Positions 20,366 to 32,370 of a stretch of 64,000 bases of DNA are shown here, one piece after another. The notes below the pieces were generated by a model that had not been told where the DNA came from, made no database searches, and saw only the letters and a list, made by a program, of their open reading frames with translations. Source of the stretch: Cololabis saira. Taxonomy: Eukaryota; Chordata; Actinopteri; Beloniformes; Belonidae. Numbering within the stretch: position 1 is the stretch's first letter; each line of letters starts with the position of its first letter. The DNA is taken from positions 558,001 through 622,000 of the forward strand of contig NC_084599.1 in the NCBI RefSeq assembly GCF_033807715.1. The letters run 5' to 3'. The translations under genes and the position numbers were made by a program.

Positions 20366-23300
20366 CATCCATCCATCCATCCATCGTCCGCCGCTTATCC
20401 GTTCCCGGTTCGCGGGGGCAGCAGCCTCAGTAGGGATGCCCAGACTTCCCTCACTCCAGACACTTCCTCCAGCTCCTCCGAGGGCAGTCTGAGGCGTTCC
20501 GAGGCCAGCCGAGAGACAGTCTCTCCAGCGTGTCCTGGGTCTTCCCCGGGGTCTCCTCCCGGTGGGACATGCCTGGAACACCTCCCTAGGGAGGCGTCCA
20601 GGAGACATCCGATACAGATGCCCAAGCCACCTCAGCTGACTCAATGTGAAGGAGTAGCGGCTCGACCCTGAGCTCCTCCCGGGTGACCGAACTCCTCACC
20701 CTATCTCTAAGGGAGTGTCCAGCCACCCTGCGGAGGAAACTCATCTCGGCCGCTTGTATCCGCGATCTTGTCCTTTCGGTCACTACCCAAAGTTCATGAC
20801 CATAGGTGAGGGTAGGTGCGTAGATTGACCGGCAAATAGAGAGCTTCGCCTTTCGACTCAGCTCCTTCTTCACCACGACGGTCCGGTACATCGACCGCAT
20901 AACTGCGGACGCTGCACCGATCCGTCTGTCAATCTCATGCTCCATCATTCCCTCACTCGTGAAACAAGACCCCGAGATACTTGAACTCCTCCACCTGAGG
21001 CAGGACTTCTCCACCCACCCGGAGAAGGCACGCCACCCTTTCCCGGTGGAGAACCATGGCCTCGGTCTTGGAGGTGCTGATTCTCATCCCTGCCGCGTCG
21101 CACTCGGCCGCAAACCGCCCCAGCACATGCTGAAGGTCCCGGCCCGATGAAGCCAACAGGACAATGTCATCCGCAAAAAGCAGAGACAAAATCCTGTGGT
21201 TCCCAAACCGGATCCCCTCCGGCCCCTGGCTGCGCCTAGAGATCCTGTCCATAAAAATTATGAACAGGACCGGTGACAAAGGGCAGCCCTGCCGGAGTCC
21301 AACATGCACCGGGAACAAGTCTGACTTACTGCCGGCAATGTGAACCAGACTCCTGCTCCAATCATACAGAGACCGGACAGCCCTTAATAGAGGGCCCCGG
21401 ACTCCATACTCACCGAGCACCCCCCACAGAATGGCACGAGGGACACGGTCAAATGCCTTCTCCAGATCCACAAAGCACATGTAGACTGGTTGGGCAAATT
21501 CCCATGAACCCTCGAGCACCCTGCGGAGGGTGTAGAGCTGGTCCAGTGTTCCGCGACCGGGACGAAAACCGCATTGTTCCTCCTGAATCCGAGGTTAGAC
21601 TATCGGCCGTATTCTCCTCTCCATCCTCACCATCAGTGACCGGCTTCGTCACCCGCGATGCACCACCGAGAGGTATTGCAGGTCCTTCCTCCCCGCTGCC
21701 ATCAGACCGTACAACAAGGCCTGCTCTCAGTAGCCAACGGACAAAAATAATATGTGCAATAACCATGTGTGCAATATCTATGCAATATATGTCTACCTCA
21801 CACTCTTTTTACTTGCTTTTTTGCACTGTTCCTCTTCCTTTGCACTATTTTTTATCTTATATTTTTTATCTTTTTATCTCCACTGCACTGCGTATATTGT
21901 GTATTGTGTATATACTGTCGATATTTTTTAATTATATATATCTTTTAGTTTTTTTAATTTTTACCCCCTTCCCCGCATGCGTGTGTGTATACATGTTAAG
22001 TGTACTGCTGCTAAACAGGAGTTTCTCCATTGAGGGAATAATAAAGGATTATCTTATCTTATCTTATCTCTCCAGTACCTTGGCGTAGACTTTCCCGGGG
22101 AGGCTGAGAAGTGTGATCCCCCTATAGTTGGAACACACTCTCCGGTCCCCCTTTTTTATACAGAGGGACCACCACCCCGGTTTGCCACCCCAACGGTACT
22201 GTCCCCTTCCTCCATGCGATGTCGCAGAGGTATGTCAACCAAGACAGCCCTATGACATCCAGAGACTTGAGGTACTCAGGGTGAATCTCATCCACCCCCG
22301 GTGCCCTGCCACTGAGGAGCTTACGAACTACCTCAGTGACCTCGGCTTGGGTGATGGATGAGCACGTCCCAGAGTCCCCACCCTCTGCTTCCTCAGTGGA
22401 AGGCATGTCAGTCGGCCTTCCACCGTCCGACGATATCCCCAGTCGAGGTCAACAGCTCCCCACCCACACCATAAACGGTGCCGGCAGGGTACTGCTTCCC
22501 CCTTCTGAGGCGCCGAACGGTCCTCCAGAATTTCCTCGAGGCCGACCGAAAGTCTTCCTCCATGGCCCCCCCGAACTCCTCCCAGACCCGGGTTTTTGCC
22601 TCGTGGACCGCCCGAGCCGCGGCTCACTTGGCCTGCCGGTACCTATCTACTGCGTCAGGAGTCCCACCGGCCAACATAGCCCGATAGGACTCCTTCTTCA
22701 GTCTGACGACATCCTGTACTTCCGGTGTCCACCACCGGGTTCTAGGATTGCCGCCACGACAGGCACCGGAGACCTTGCGACCACAACTTCGAGCCGCCGC
22801 GTCGTCAATGGAGGCAGAGAACATGGTCCACTCGGACTCAATGTCCCCCGCCTCCCCCGGGATCTGAGAGAAGCTCTCCCGGAGGTGGGAGTTGAAGACG
22901 TCCCTGACAGAAGGCTCATCCAGACGTTCCCAACAGACCCTAACAATACGTTCGGGTCTGCCCGGTCCGCATCCAACCAAGTTGACAGCTCAGCCCCTCT
23001 CTTCACCCGAGTGTCCAAGACATGCGGCCGAAGGTCAGATGAAACGACAACAAAGTCGATCATTGACCTCCGGCCTAGGGTGTCCTGGTGCCACGTGCAC
23101 TGATGGACACCCTTATGCTTGAACATGGTGTTCCTTATGGACAAACTGTGACTAGCACAGAAGTCCAACAACAAAACACCGCTCGGGTTCAGATCGGCGA
23201 GGCCGTTCCTCCCAATCACGCCTCTCCAGGTATCACTGTCATTGCCCACGTGAGCGTTTAAGTCCCCCCAGTAGAACAATGGAGTCCCCAGTTGGAGCAC

Positions 23301-23876
23301 TATCTAGTACCCCTCCCAGGGACCCCAAGAAGGCCGGGTACTCCCCACTGCTGTTCGGCCCGTAGGCACAAACAACAGTGAGAGACCTTTTCCCGACCCG
23401 AAGGCGCAGGGAAGCGACCCTCTCGTTCACCGGGGTGAACTCCAACACATGGCGGCTGAGCTGGGGGGCTATAACCAAGCCCACACCAGCCCGCCGCCTC
23501 TCACCCTGGGCAACTCCAGAGTAGTGGAGGGTCCAGCCCCTTTCAAGGAGCTGGGTTCCAGAGCCCAAGCTATGTGTGGAGGTGAGCCTGACTATCTCCA
23601 GCCGGTATCTCTCAACCTCACGTACAAGCTCCGGCTCCTTGCCCCCCAGAGAGGTGACATTCCATGTCCCTACTGTGAGGGTTTTGGTCCAGGGATTGGG
23701 TCGTCGAGGCACCCCGCCACGACTTCTACCCAGCCCACAATGCGCCGGCCTGCCATGGTCACTGGTGGTGGGCCTACGGGAAGGCGGACCCACGTCGCCG
23801 TTTCGGGCTGAGCCCGGCCGGGTCCCGCGGGCAAAGAGAGTCCCACCAGGCGCTCGCCATCGAGCCCCAACCCCAG
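20366..23876 (-). mobile_element. RTE-type LINE, nearly full length, with 13-bp target duplication
   Basis: Minus-strand non-LTR retrotransposon bounded by the duplication GATGATGAAAATC (20353-20365 and 23877-23889). The 3' end carries a (GATG)n tail (antisense CATC at 20366-20384), typical of Rex3/RTE elements. Domains in order on the minus strand: endonuclease ([53 protein letters not shown]), linker ([24 protein letters not shown]), RT (LSGRAPGVDEIHPEYLKSL, MCFVDLEKAFDRVPR, LRQGCPLSPVLF, LLFADDIVLLASS, YLGVLF), and C-terminal SRIQAAEMSFLRRVAG and RRPRGRPRTRWRD. Excluding the Rex1 insertion (21623-22067) it is about 3.06 kb. Frameshifts near 23260, 22620, 21000 and elsewhere show it is inactive. 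The clade is by motif memory and tail type. Confidence 0.85.
21623..22067 (+). mobile_element. Rex1-type LINE 3' fragment inserted in the RTE LINE
   Basis: 445 bp, opposite in orientation to its host. It encodes the last residues (a TSVTGFVTRDAPP-like stretch, matching ISDRLRHPRCV of the 862-2285 copy), followed by the 3' UTR and an ATCTT tail. The host bases CTCTCC are duplicated on both sides (21617-21622 and 22068-22073), and the host RT sequence resumes immediately. This is a heavily 5'-truncated insertion. Confidence 0.85.
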
Positions 23877-23989
23877 GATGATGAAAATCATAATTTAAAA
23901 TGTAAACAAAAGAGAAAGAAAGAAAAAGAACAATAGATAAAATCAGTAGTCAAGTTTTAAAACTCAAGCTTAAAAGTAAGTGCAGATTT

Positions 23990-24240
23990 TGAGCTTTCAT
24001 TCCAATGCAGCTGAGAACAGGTGTGTCTTCAAATAAACTGAGTTCCAGTTTGTTCCAGACATGTGGAGCATAGAAGCTGAACGCAGCTTCTCCATCTCTG
24101 GTTCTGACTCTGCGAACTAATAAAAAAAAAAAAAAAAAACAGATCCAGATGACCTGAGGGGTCTGGAAGGTTCTGGGTCAGGACGTCACTGATGTAGACC
24201 TAGACCATTCAGATTTTTATAGACCAGCATCAGAACTTTT
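23990..24240 (-). mobile_element. LINE 3'-region fragment
   Basis: Shares AGATCCAGATGA, CTGAGGGGTCTGG, GACCATTCAG and TAGACCAGCA phrases with the LINE piece at 46636-47760, but has only one copy of the 46-bp unit there. A poly-A run (24121-24139) interrupts it. Confidence 0.55.
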
Positions 24241-24354
24241 TTTTTTTTCTGTCTGCACATATATTAATGGTTAATTCCATGCTGGTAAGAACCTAAGGCA
24301 TATATATGTACATTGTTAATATAAAATACATATGATATATTTTTTTAACATGTC

Positions 24355-24440
24355 ACATATATCTATCTTTATTTATATATTTATATTTATATATATATAT
24401 ACGCATACATATGCATACACATACATATATATACACATAC
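24355..24440. repeat. TA/CATA-rich simple repeat
   Basis: Mixed ATAT, TTTATAT and ACATATAC units over about 85 bp. Confidence 0.85.
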
Positions 24441-24599
24441 AAATCCAGTTTGTTTGGGGGGGGATATCCGCTGCTAATCCAGTACGCGAGAACACACATG
24501 GAGGTGTACGTCGAGCACTGGAAATCTGCTTTATTTAAGTCTTTATTACAAAGTACTAACATTTTTTAAATCACCAGTTAATAATCAAAAATTAAAACA

Positions 24600-25200
24600 A
24601 GCACATTACCGGTAATCGTCATTAATCAAACCCATCAAAGTCCTCATCCTCCGTTTCTGAATTAAACAGCTGAGCTAAATCAAATATGCCAGTTACACTT
24701 TCTTAGCCCACGCATCTACAATCCATCAGCAAACTGTGGCGTAACTTGTCCGGCGCTGCCTTCCACTCTTTGTGAGAATGTGGTCTCCATCGGTCATCCA
24801 TCGCTCCCACGCCACTTACAGCCTTACTTTGAACGGCCGGTTCACACCGATGTCCAGCGGTTGGAGTTCCTGTGTCAGACCTCCCGGAATAACAGCAAGC
24901 GCAGCATTCATTTGTTTCACTTCTTTTTTCACATCGGCTGTGAGATGGGCGCATAGAGTCACAGATCAACAGCGATGGTGATGTGTGGAAAAAACCACCT
25001 GGTCGTTCTCATGGTGACCTCAACTACGTCTGCAATCACGCCCATACTTCCCCTTTTAATGTTCTCATGGTGGCCTCAACTACGTCCCCCTTACAACAAC
25101 AACACACATTGGGCACACTGCGCTGTTAGGCGCTCCGCACATTTTGAAAAAAATACAAGACGTTTATATGCGCCTTATGGTTGTGAAAATACGGTAATAT
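24600..25200 (-). mobile_element. Pogo/Tigger-type transposon relic
   Basis: The minus strand between 24980 and 24690 encodes the end of a Tc1/mariner-superfamily pogo transposase: CDSMRAH, then AVIPGGLTQELQPLDIGVN-type sequence, then WMTDGDHI. This contains the characteristic PGGLT..QPLD block near the last catalytic acidic residue. An acidic tail follows toward 24630. The open frame needs at least one frame change. Near 25110-25195, GCGCTCCGCAC and GCGCCTTATGGTTGTG lead to ATACGGTA, which resembles a terminal region of related fish MITEs. The N-terminal part of the gene is missing. Confidence 0.6.
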
Positions 25201-25889
25201 ATTGTGTACCAACCTTTTGGACTGAACTGACCAAACACAGTACAGACCAAAAGTTTGGACAATTGAAAAACACAAGATAAATAGGAAAGGTGCTGAAAGA
25301 GTCAGAGTTCAAATGTGACGGGCAGATTCAGTCCAGGTGTGTGATGATTGTGGCTCAGACAGAGGAGAAGTAGATTTCCTGTATCGTTCCTTAGAACAGG
25401 GGGGTTGAATGAGTCTGTTGCTGAAGCAGCTTGTCCAGTGTTTTGTAGAGGGGGTGAGACGGTTCATGTCCATGATAGCCATGATGTCCATGATAGCCAG
25501 CAGTTTTGTCATTATCCTGTCCTCCACCACCTCTTCCAGGATGACAAGTTTAGAGTCAACAACAGACCCTCCCTTCCTGGTGAGTTTGTTCAGTCTATTG
25601 GCATCCTTTGCCATGATGTCCACCCCTCAGGACACCGCAGCAAAGAAGATGGGGCTTGCCACAACAGACTGATAGAACATTTGCAGCATCTTGTTGCAGA
25701 CATGAAAGGACCTTTTGTGCATGTTTCCAGGCCGGAGCTTCAGGAGCTGCGTGATGGCCTGCGGTCCCCCCCGGTCTTCCCACTGCTGCTTCCACCTGCC
25801 TGCGCCCCCCCCACGCGGTCATCGCGCTGCTGCTTCCACATGCCTGCGTGGATGTCTGCTGTGTGCTGCTGATGTCCCCAACCCCCCAG

Positions 25890-26470
25890 TCTGGCCTTCG
25901 GCAGGAGGGTCCCCCCTTATGAGCCTGGTCCTGCTCAAGGTTTCTTCCCTCCTATCAGGGAGTTTTTCCTTGCAACTGTTTGGCTTAAGGCTTTTCTCCC
26001 ACTAGGGGAGTTTTTACCTGCCATTGTTTATGTAATAATTGCTCTGGGGTCATGTTCTGGGTGCGCCTAGAGACAACATTTATTGTATTAGACGCTATAC
26101 AAATAAAATTGAATTGAATTGAGCCTCCTCAGGATGCAAAGCTGGCTCAGGCCCTTTTCGTAGACGGCTGTCTGTGTTCAATTCAATTCAATTCAATTTT
26201 ATTTATATAGCGTCTAATACAACAGATGTTGTCTCTAGACGCTTTCCAGAGATCCAGAACATGAACATAAACATAAACATAAATATAAACCCCCGAGCAA
26301 TTATTATATAAACAATGGCAGGTAAAAACTCCCATAGTGGGAGAAAAGCCTTAAGCCAAACAGTGGCAAGGAAAAACTCCCCTTTAGGAGGGAAGAAACC
26401 TTGAGCAGGACCAGGCTCATAAGGGGGGACCCTCCTGCCGAAGGCCAGACTGTGGCCTTCGGCAGGAGGG
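25890..26470. repeat. Large inverted repeat made of two copies of a fish dispersed repeat
   Basis: The arm 25890-26121 reads GCCTTCGGCAGGAGGGTCCC, TGGTCCTGCTCAAGGTTTC, GGGAGTTTTTCC, TGTATTAGACGCTATACAAA and ends in AATTGAATTGAATTG. The arm 26185-26455 is its reverse complement, starting ATTCAATTCAATTCAA. About 60 bp of LINE sequence lies between them. The short sequence GGCCTTCGGCAGGAGG recurs at 26455-26470. The arms would form a hairpin of about 230 bp. There is no coding capacity. Confidence 0.85.
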
Positions 26471-26762
26471 TCCCCCCTTATGAACCACTGTGTTGATGAA
26501 CCACTCCAGTTTATTATCTAGTGAGACACCCAGGTTTGAGTCCACTAAATCCACATCTGTCCCACTGATGCTGACAATAGGGGACAGGGGCTTGTTCCTC
26601 CTGAAGTCCACTACCATCTCCATCTTCGCCATGTTCATCTGCAGGTGGTTCTCCCCACACCAATTTACAAAGCGGCCCACCATGTCCCTGTAATCAGCCT
26701 CCCCTCCTCCCTCCATACACCCCCCTATGGTCTTGTCATCAGAGAATTTCAGCAGATGACAG

Positions 26763-28691
26763 TGTTGTGCAACTCATAGGTAGCTTGGCTGTCCAGTTAT
26801 CAAGGCTAATGATAATTCTATTAAAGAATTATTAATAATTAATAAAGTTGACTATTTATCAAATTGTATTATCAAAAATGATAATTCTCGTAGGGGCACC
26901 ACCGCCGGGGCCTTACTTCCGGTGGGATTCGATAACTAACAGCAGAAAATCAGTCTCATTATGATTTGAATTATCCTGCAGAACAGCAAATCTTACAGAA
27001 TAACAGTGAAGGCGTGATATCCGAACACTAGGCTCTGCTTAAACAAATCAATTTGTGACCAAATCTTGCATGAAACAACACAACCACTCATAAAGAAATC
27101 AATCAGAATTTATTTACATACGGGTGTCAAAAGATGATAAACGCAACACCCAAATAAACCTGATGGCAGAAATGGCTTAAGTATCATGGAACAATTAATT
27201 AACTAGAAAAACATCACTAGAAAAATAGGACATGAAAGTTAAATGCATGGAATGAAAAAGAAAAGAAATCAAGCAATAATAACGAAGATACAGAACATCT
27301 ACAGTTCAAACGAGGCTCCTGTGGTCTTTTAAAGATGGACGTGCCCTCTGGGCCACGTGCAATTAGAACGGATGGTGATCCCGGTGTTAAACCGTGATCA
27401 ACTGCAGAAAACAGCGCTTTAAAACATGAATGACTAGCAGGAAGTAGTGACTACAACTTAATGAAAACAGTCCTTATAATGATGGTGGTGTAATCTCAGC
27501 TCTGAACACAGATTTAGCTCTGTAACACTCCCAGTTAAACTCATACACCCAGGTCTCAAAACCTCACGCCTCCTCGGGTCTCCGGGTGCCGATCAGGGGT
27601 TCCTGCCGGGTCTTTGGTCGGAGTCCGATCCCAGAGAGTCCTCCCGCCTCTCCCGCTCCTCCTCCTGACTCTGGAATCACGAGAGGACGGGGGTACAGCT
27701 GAAGCAGCCGGCGCTCCAGCCCCGGTCCGGAGGCTATCACGTCGTCTCGGGGGCGCGCGGGGCCAGTCTACTTCTTCTGAGTGCTGGTGCCCGTCGGCCT
27801 GAGCGCGTGGCCCCGGGACGGGCGGCGAGATGCGTCTCGGTTCTGCGCGGGGCAGGCTGTCCACAGGTCCTTTCAGGTGAAGTTTAAGAGCAGAGAGAGA
27901 GAAGTTAGGAAAGAGGAACGGGTCTCACCCTGGGCCGGGGCCGAGCTTCGGAGCGGCTTCTCCCCCCTTTCCAGCTCCCAGGGACCGGGGACACGTGAAG
28001 CAGGACTCTGGATGAAAAGTTGAGACCGAGAGCTGATGGGGGCGGCTCCGTGCACCGCGGCTTCAACGGGCTGCAGGTCCAACGGAGCGGCCCGATGGGG
28101 CCTTACACCTCCCCCCAGCCGGGGGGAGAAAGGGAGATGGGATCTTGGCCCAGAGCCAAACGATCCAGCTCGGATGAGAGGGTGATTGGAAGAGAAGAGA
28201 GAGAAGCAGCGGCAGGGGTTTTGATCCTACGCGCGCTGCAGTGACGTCATCGGTGCCTCATTGCGATTGGATGTGCGCGCTTGTAGGCGCCACCCCCCCC
28301 CCCGCAAGGCATGCTGGGGGTTGTAGTTCAGGCAACGGCGCCATTTTATGAGGCACATTAAAACGGAAAAGGGGGGTTCAAAGAAGCAGTACCATTTTGA
28401 GGTCTGGTTTTGCGCTCCGCTGCATCCGGCTCCCCCCCAGGGGGTGTCGTAAAACCCCAAGGAAGTCTGTTTTCCCTGGCAGAAACCCTGCTGGGTCCTT
28501 GTTTTGATCTCCGGCCATGCAGTGGGGTCGTAAACGGACTATCTCGACCCAGGCCGAGATAACCAGGAGTTAGCAGCAGGGGGTCGCAGGACTTCAGGAA
28601 GAAGGGGCAAAGTCTGGTTTTACAGGTCCTCATAATCACAAAATGTTCATACATTTTATAAGTTCAGATGGGCATATGGGCGGGCACAACA
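26763..28691 (-). repeat. LTR, 3' copy of the young LTR element
   Basis: Ends TGTTGTGC and GCACAACA (8-bp inverted ends). On the minus strand the first part is AT-rich. It then has a CpG-rich core with a perfect CRE, TGACGTCA (28242-28249), next to an inverted CCAAT-type GATTGG (28265-28270), suggesting a CREB-type promoter. A 102-codon basic open frame (27864-27556, minus) in the GC-rich part has no recognisable domain and is probably chance. Confidence 0.9.
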
Positions 28692-30441
28692 TCCCCCCTT
28701 CGAATCGAAAACCGGAATGCAGGGTCTGGTTGTCGAATCTAACAACGGTGCACCAGTCCATGTGGTCATAAACTCTGGTTGGGGGCGTGAGGCTAGCCTG
28801 GTTAGTCCACTAGGCGAGCAATGCACAAAAATATGAAAAGAAAAACATATTCAAAGCAATAACATCATTCATTTACCTAACACAGTGATATCACTCTTAA
28901 AGTGCGGTAGATGAAAGATAAAAGGAGGGGTTAGTTAGGTTTCAGTATGTACACTGTACCTAAAATCAAAAACCAACAATTTAACCACTCTTTGATTAAT
29001 TGCTAGGCGACAAAAACACACAAATTAACTTATGTCGGCTATGCAAGCCTGGAAATTGTGTGTAGGCGTGAATTTTTTTTTTTTTTTTTTAACGCCCCAA
29101 AGTATCCTACCCCCCTTTCAGGTGTGGAGCGGGCTTCCACTTCTGGGTCAGAAAAATTGTGAGGGGGCCGCTGCATACAAGGTAATGCAGCTGTTCAGTG
29201 TTCTTTTGCTAAAAAAAAAGGTCAAACGTGGGACCCCCCTCGCTCTGAGGTACGGCGTCTGCGCCTTGGTTGTTAATCGTGATCTGTTCTCCTCTGGTTT
29301 ACTTTAAGAAAACGCTGAGCTGCTTCTTCAGCGTCAGTAACAGTGAAAACTGGGAAGGGCCGCAGCTCCTTTCGGGTAATTAATTTTTGGCTTACTCAGG
29401 GTGGCGTCTGACCAGGGGGCTCAGGGGGATGAGATGACCGGGCTCACCACTTTCGGGTCCAGCCTAAGAACAGACTTGCCTGTCGGTCCATCTCCATCAG
29501 CCTGCATGTCCACCTCTCCTGGTTCTCCGTCCACTGCGATGAGCTCTCTGCCATTAATAACCACACCTCAGCTCACGATCCAGGCCCCAGCGCTTCGCTT
29601 GGGATTCTGGCAAGAGATCACACTTATTAACGAAGTCAGCTCACGTTATCACCCAGATTAGAAGAAATTAAACCGATAACAAACCCTGAGAGACTGGGGT
29701 ATTGGTTATAACCTTAGAAGCAAGAACCAACTGAAAGGAATTAATAAAGTGAATAAAAAGGGAGGAATCTTTAAATAACTTTAAATTAAAGATTCAACTT
29801 AAAACACAGTAGAGATTAATCTGAGAAGATTAATAACTCACATGGGGTAATCAGCAAAAGTTCAATTAATGGAATTAAAGAACTTAAGTCAACCATTACC
29901 TTCAGTTAAGTATGGTTGCAAAAGGGGATTAATCAGAGATTAATAAAATAGTGATCCATCAATAAAAATTCAGGTTAATAAAATCAGGAATTTACAGCGA
30001 GCCAACCATTAGTTTCCATGGAACCTGGTTGCAAAAGGAAATTACTCAAACAGATTCACAAAAATTGAGTGGTAGAAAAAGTTCAGGTTAATAAAATTTA
30101 CAGAACTTAAAGCAAACCCAACCATTACCTTCAGTGAAGCAGTAGCATTACCTTCAGTGAAGTAAGGTTGCAGAGGAAATCAATCACAAGATTAATAATC
30201 GTGTGATGAAAAATAAAAGTTCAAATTAATAAAATTAAAGAACTTAACAAAGCAACCACCCTTTAGTGAGGCGAGGTTGCCATTAGAACAGGGATGTTTT
30301 AAAATAACCGTAGGAATCAGATAATGAGGGGGGAAGAAAAATAAAAATATTTTCTTTCCCGATCAAAATTAATGTTCTGTTATTTCATACAAACTGGTCA
30401 CAAATATCGTTTCGAGAGAGCCTCACACGGGGCACCATTTA
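28692..30441 (-). other. Internal region of the young LTR element, non-coding
   Basis: The 1,750 bp between the LTRs contains no minus-strand open frame of note. From about 29840 to 30290 it holds roughly four diverged tandem units of about 110-120 bp. They are built from the phrases AACCATTACCTTCAGT, GGTTGCAAAAGG, ATTAATCA and TTAATAAAATTAAAGAAC. These lie just inside the primer-binding site, where packaging or dimerisation signals would be expected. Confidence 0.8.
30421..30437 (-). other. Primer-binding site, tRNA-Met (elongator)
   Basis: The plus strand reads CCTCACACGGGGCACCA, which is identical to the 3' terminal 14 bases plus CCA of vertebrate elongator tRNA-Met as I recall it. The minus-strand PBS therefore begins TGGTGCCCCGTGTG, four bases from the LTR edge. 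This fixes the element's direction. Confidence 0.8.
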
Positions 30442-32370
30442 TGTTGTGCAACTCATAGGTAGCTTGGCTGTCCAGTTATCAAGGCTAATGATAATTCTAT
30501 TAAAGAATTATTAATAATTAATAAAGTTGACTATTTATCAAATTGTATTATCAAAAATGATAATTCTCGTAGGGGCACCACCGCCGGGGCCTTACTTCCG
30601 GTGGGATTCGATAACTAACAGCAGAAAATCAGTCTCATTATGATTTGAATTATCCTGCAGAACAGCAAATCTTACAGAATAACAGTGAAGGCGTGATATC
30701 CGAACACTAGGCTCTGCTTAAACAAATCAATTTGTGACCAAATCTTGCATGAAACAACACAACCACTCATAAAGAAATCAATCAGAATTTATTTACATAC
30801 GGGTGTCAAAAGATGATAAACGCAACACCCAAATAAACCTGATGGCAGAAATGGCTTAAGTATCATGGAACAATTAATTAACTAGAAAAACATCACTAGA
30901 AAAATAGGACATGAAAGTTAAATGCATGGAATGAAAAAGAAAAGAAATCAAGCAATAATAACGAAGATACAGAACATCTACAGTTCAAACGAGGCTCCTG
31001 TGGTCTTTTAAAGATGGACGTGCCCTCTGGGCCACGTGCAATTAGAACGGATGGTGATCCCGGTGTTAAACCGTGATCAACTGCAGAAAACAGCGCTTTA
31101 AAACATGAATGACTAGCAGGAAGTAGTGACTACAACTTAATGAAAACAGTCCTTATAATGATGGTGGTGTAATCTCAGCTCTGAACACAGATTTAGCTCT
31201 GTAACACTCCCAGTTAAACTCATACACCCAGGTCTCAAAACCTCACGCCTCCTCGGGTCTCCGGGTGCCGATCAGGGGTTCCTGCCGGGTCTTTGGTCGG
31301 AGTCCGATCCCAGAGAGTCCTCCCGCCTCTCCCGCTCCTCCTCCTGACTCTGGAATCACGAGAGGACGGGGGTACAGCTGAAGCAGCCGGCGCTCCAGCC
31401 CCGGTCCGGAGGCTATCACGTCGTCTCGGGGGCGCGCGGGGCCAGTCTACTTCTTCTGAGTGCTGGTGCCCGTCGGCCTGAGCGCGTGGCCCCGGGACGG
31501 GCGGCGAGATGCGTCTCGGTTCTGCGCGGGGCAGGCTGTCCACAGGTCCTTTCAGGTGAAGTTTAAGAGCAGAGAGAGAGAAGTTAGGAAAGAGGAACGG
31601 GTCTCACCCTGGGCCGGGGCCGAGCTTCGGAGCGGCTTCTCCCCCCTTTCCAGCTCCCAGGGACCGGGGACACGTGAAGCAGGACTCTGGATGAAAAGTT
31701 GAGACCGAGAGCTGATGGGGGCGGCTCCGTGCACCGCGGCTTCAACGGGCTGCAGGTCCAACGGAGCGGCCCGATGGGGCCTTACACCTCCCCCCAGCCG
31801 GGGGGAGAAAGGGAGATGGGATCTTGGCCCAGAGCCAAACGATCCAGCTCGGATGAGAGGGTGATTGGAAGAGAAGAGAGAGAAGCAGCGGCAGGGGTTT
31901 TGATCCTACGCGCGCTGCAGTGACGTCATCGGTGCCTCATTGCGATTGGATGTGCGCGCTTGTAGGCGCCACCCCCCCCCCCGCAAGGCATGCTGGGGGT
32001 TGTAGTTCAGGCAACGGCGCCATTTTATGAGGCACATTAAAACGGAAAAGGGGGGTTCAAAGAAGCAGTACCATTTTGAGGTCTGGTTTTGCGCTCCGCT
32101 GCATCCGGCTCCCCCCCAGGGGGTGTCGTAAAACCCCAAGGAAGTCTGTTTTCCCTGGCAGAAACCCTGCTGGGTCCTTGTTTTGATCTCCGGCCATGCA
32201 GTGGGGTCGTAAACGGACTATCTCGACCCAGGCCGAGATAACCAGGAGTTAGCAGCAGGGGGTCGCAGGACTTCAGGAAGAAGGGGCAAAGTCTGGTTTT
32301 ACAGGTCCTCATAATCACAAAATGTTCATACATTTTATAAGTTCAGATGGGCATATGGGCGGGCACAACA
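30442..32370 (-). repeat. LTR, 5' copy of the young LTR element
   Basis: Same length (1,929 bp) and, wherever compared, the same sequence as 26763-28691 at an offset of 3,679 bp, including an 11-C run. The CRE is at 31921-31928. Confidence 0.9.

Larger units (their letters stand above)
26763..32370 (-). mobile_element. Young non-autonomous LTR retrotransposon, 5.6 kb
   Basis: Two direct 1,929-bp LTRs (26763-28691 and 30442-32370) flank a 1,750-bp internal region, with ACAG duplicated at 26759-26762 and 32371-32374. The inner edge of the right LTR carries a primer-binding site for elongator tRNA-Met on the minus strand (30437-30421). The inner edge of the left LTR carries a minus-strand polypurine tract AAGGGGGGA (28692-28700). 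The element therefore reads right to left. The internal region has no gag, protease, RT or integrase frame, so it must be mobilised by another element (LARD-like). No LTR difference was found by eye, which implies recent insertion. Confidence 0.9.

Noticed and set aside
27556..27864. 102-codon basic protein encoded in each LTR (also 31235-31543)
   Set aside because: Composition is that of GC-rich DNA read in one frame (Arg/Pro/Gly), with no domain. It is duplicated only because the LTR is duplicated.
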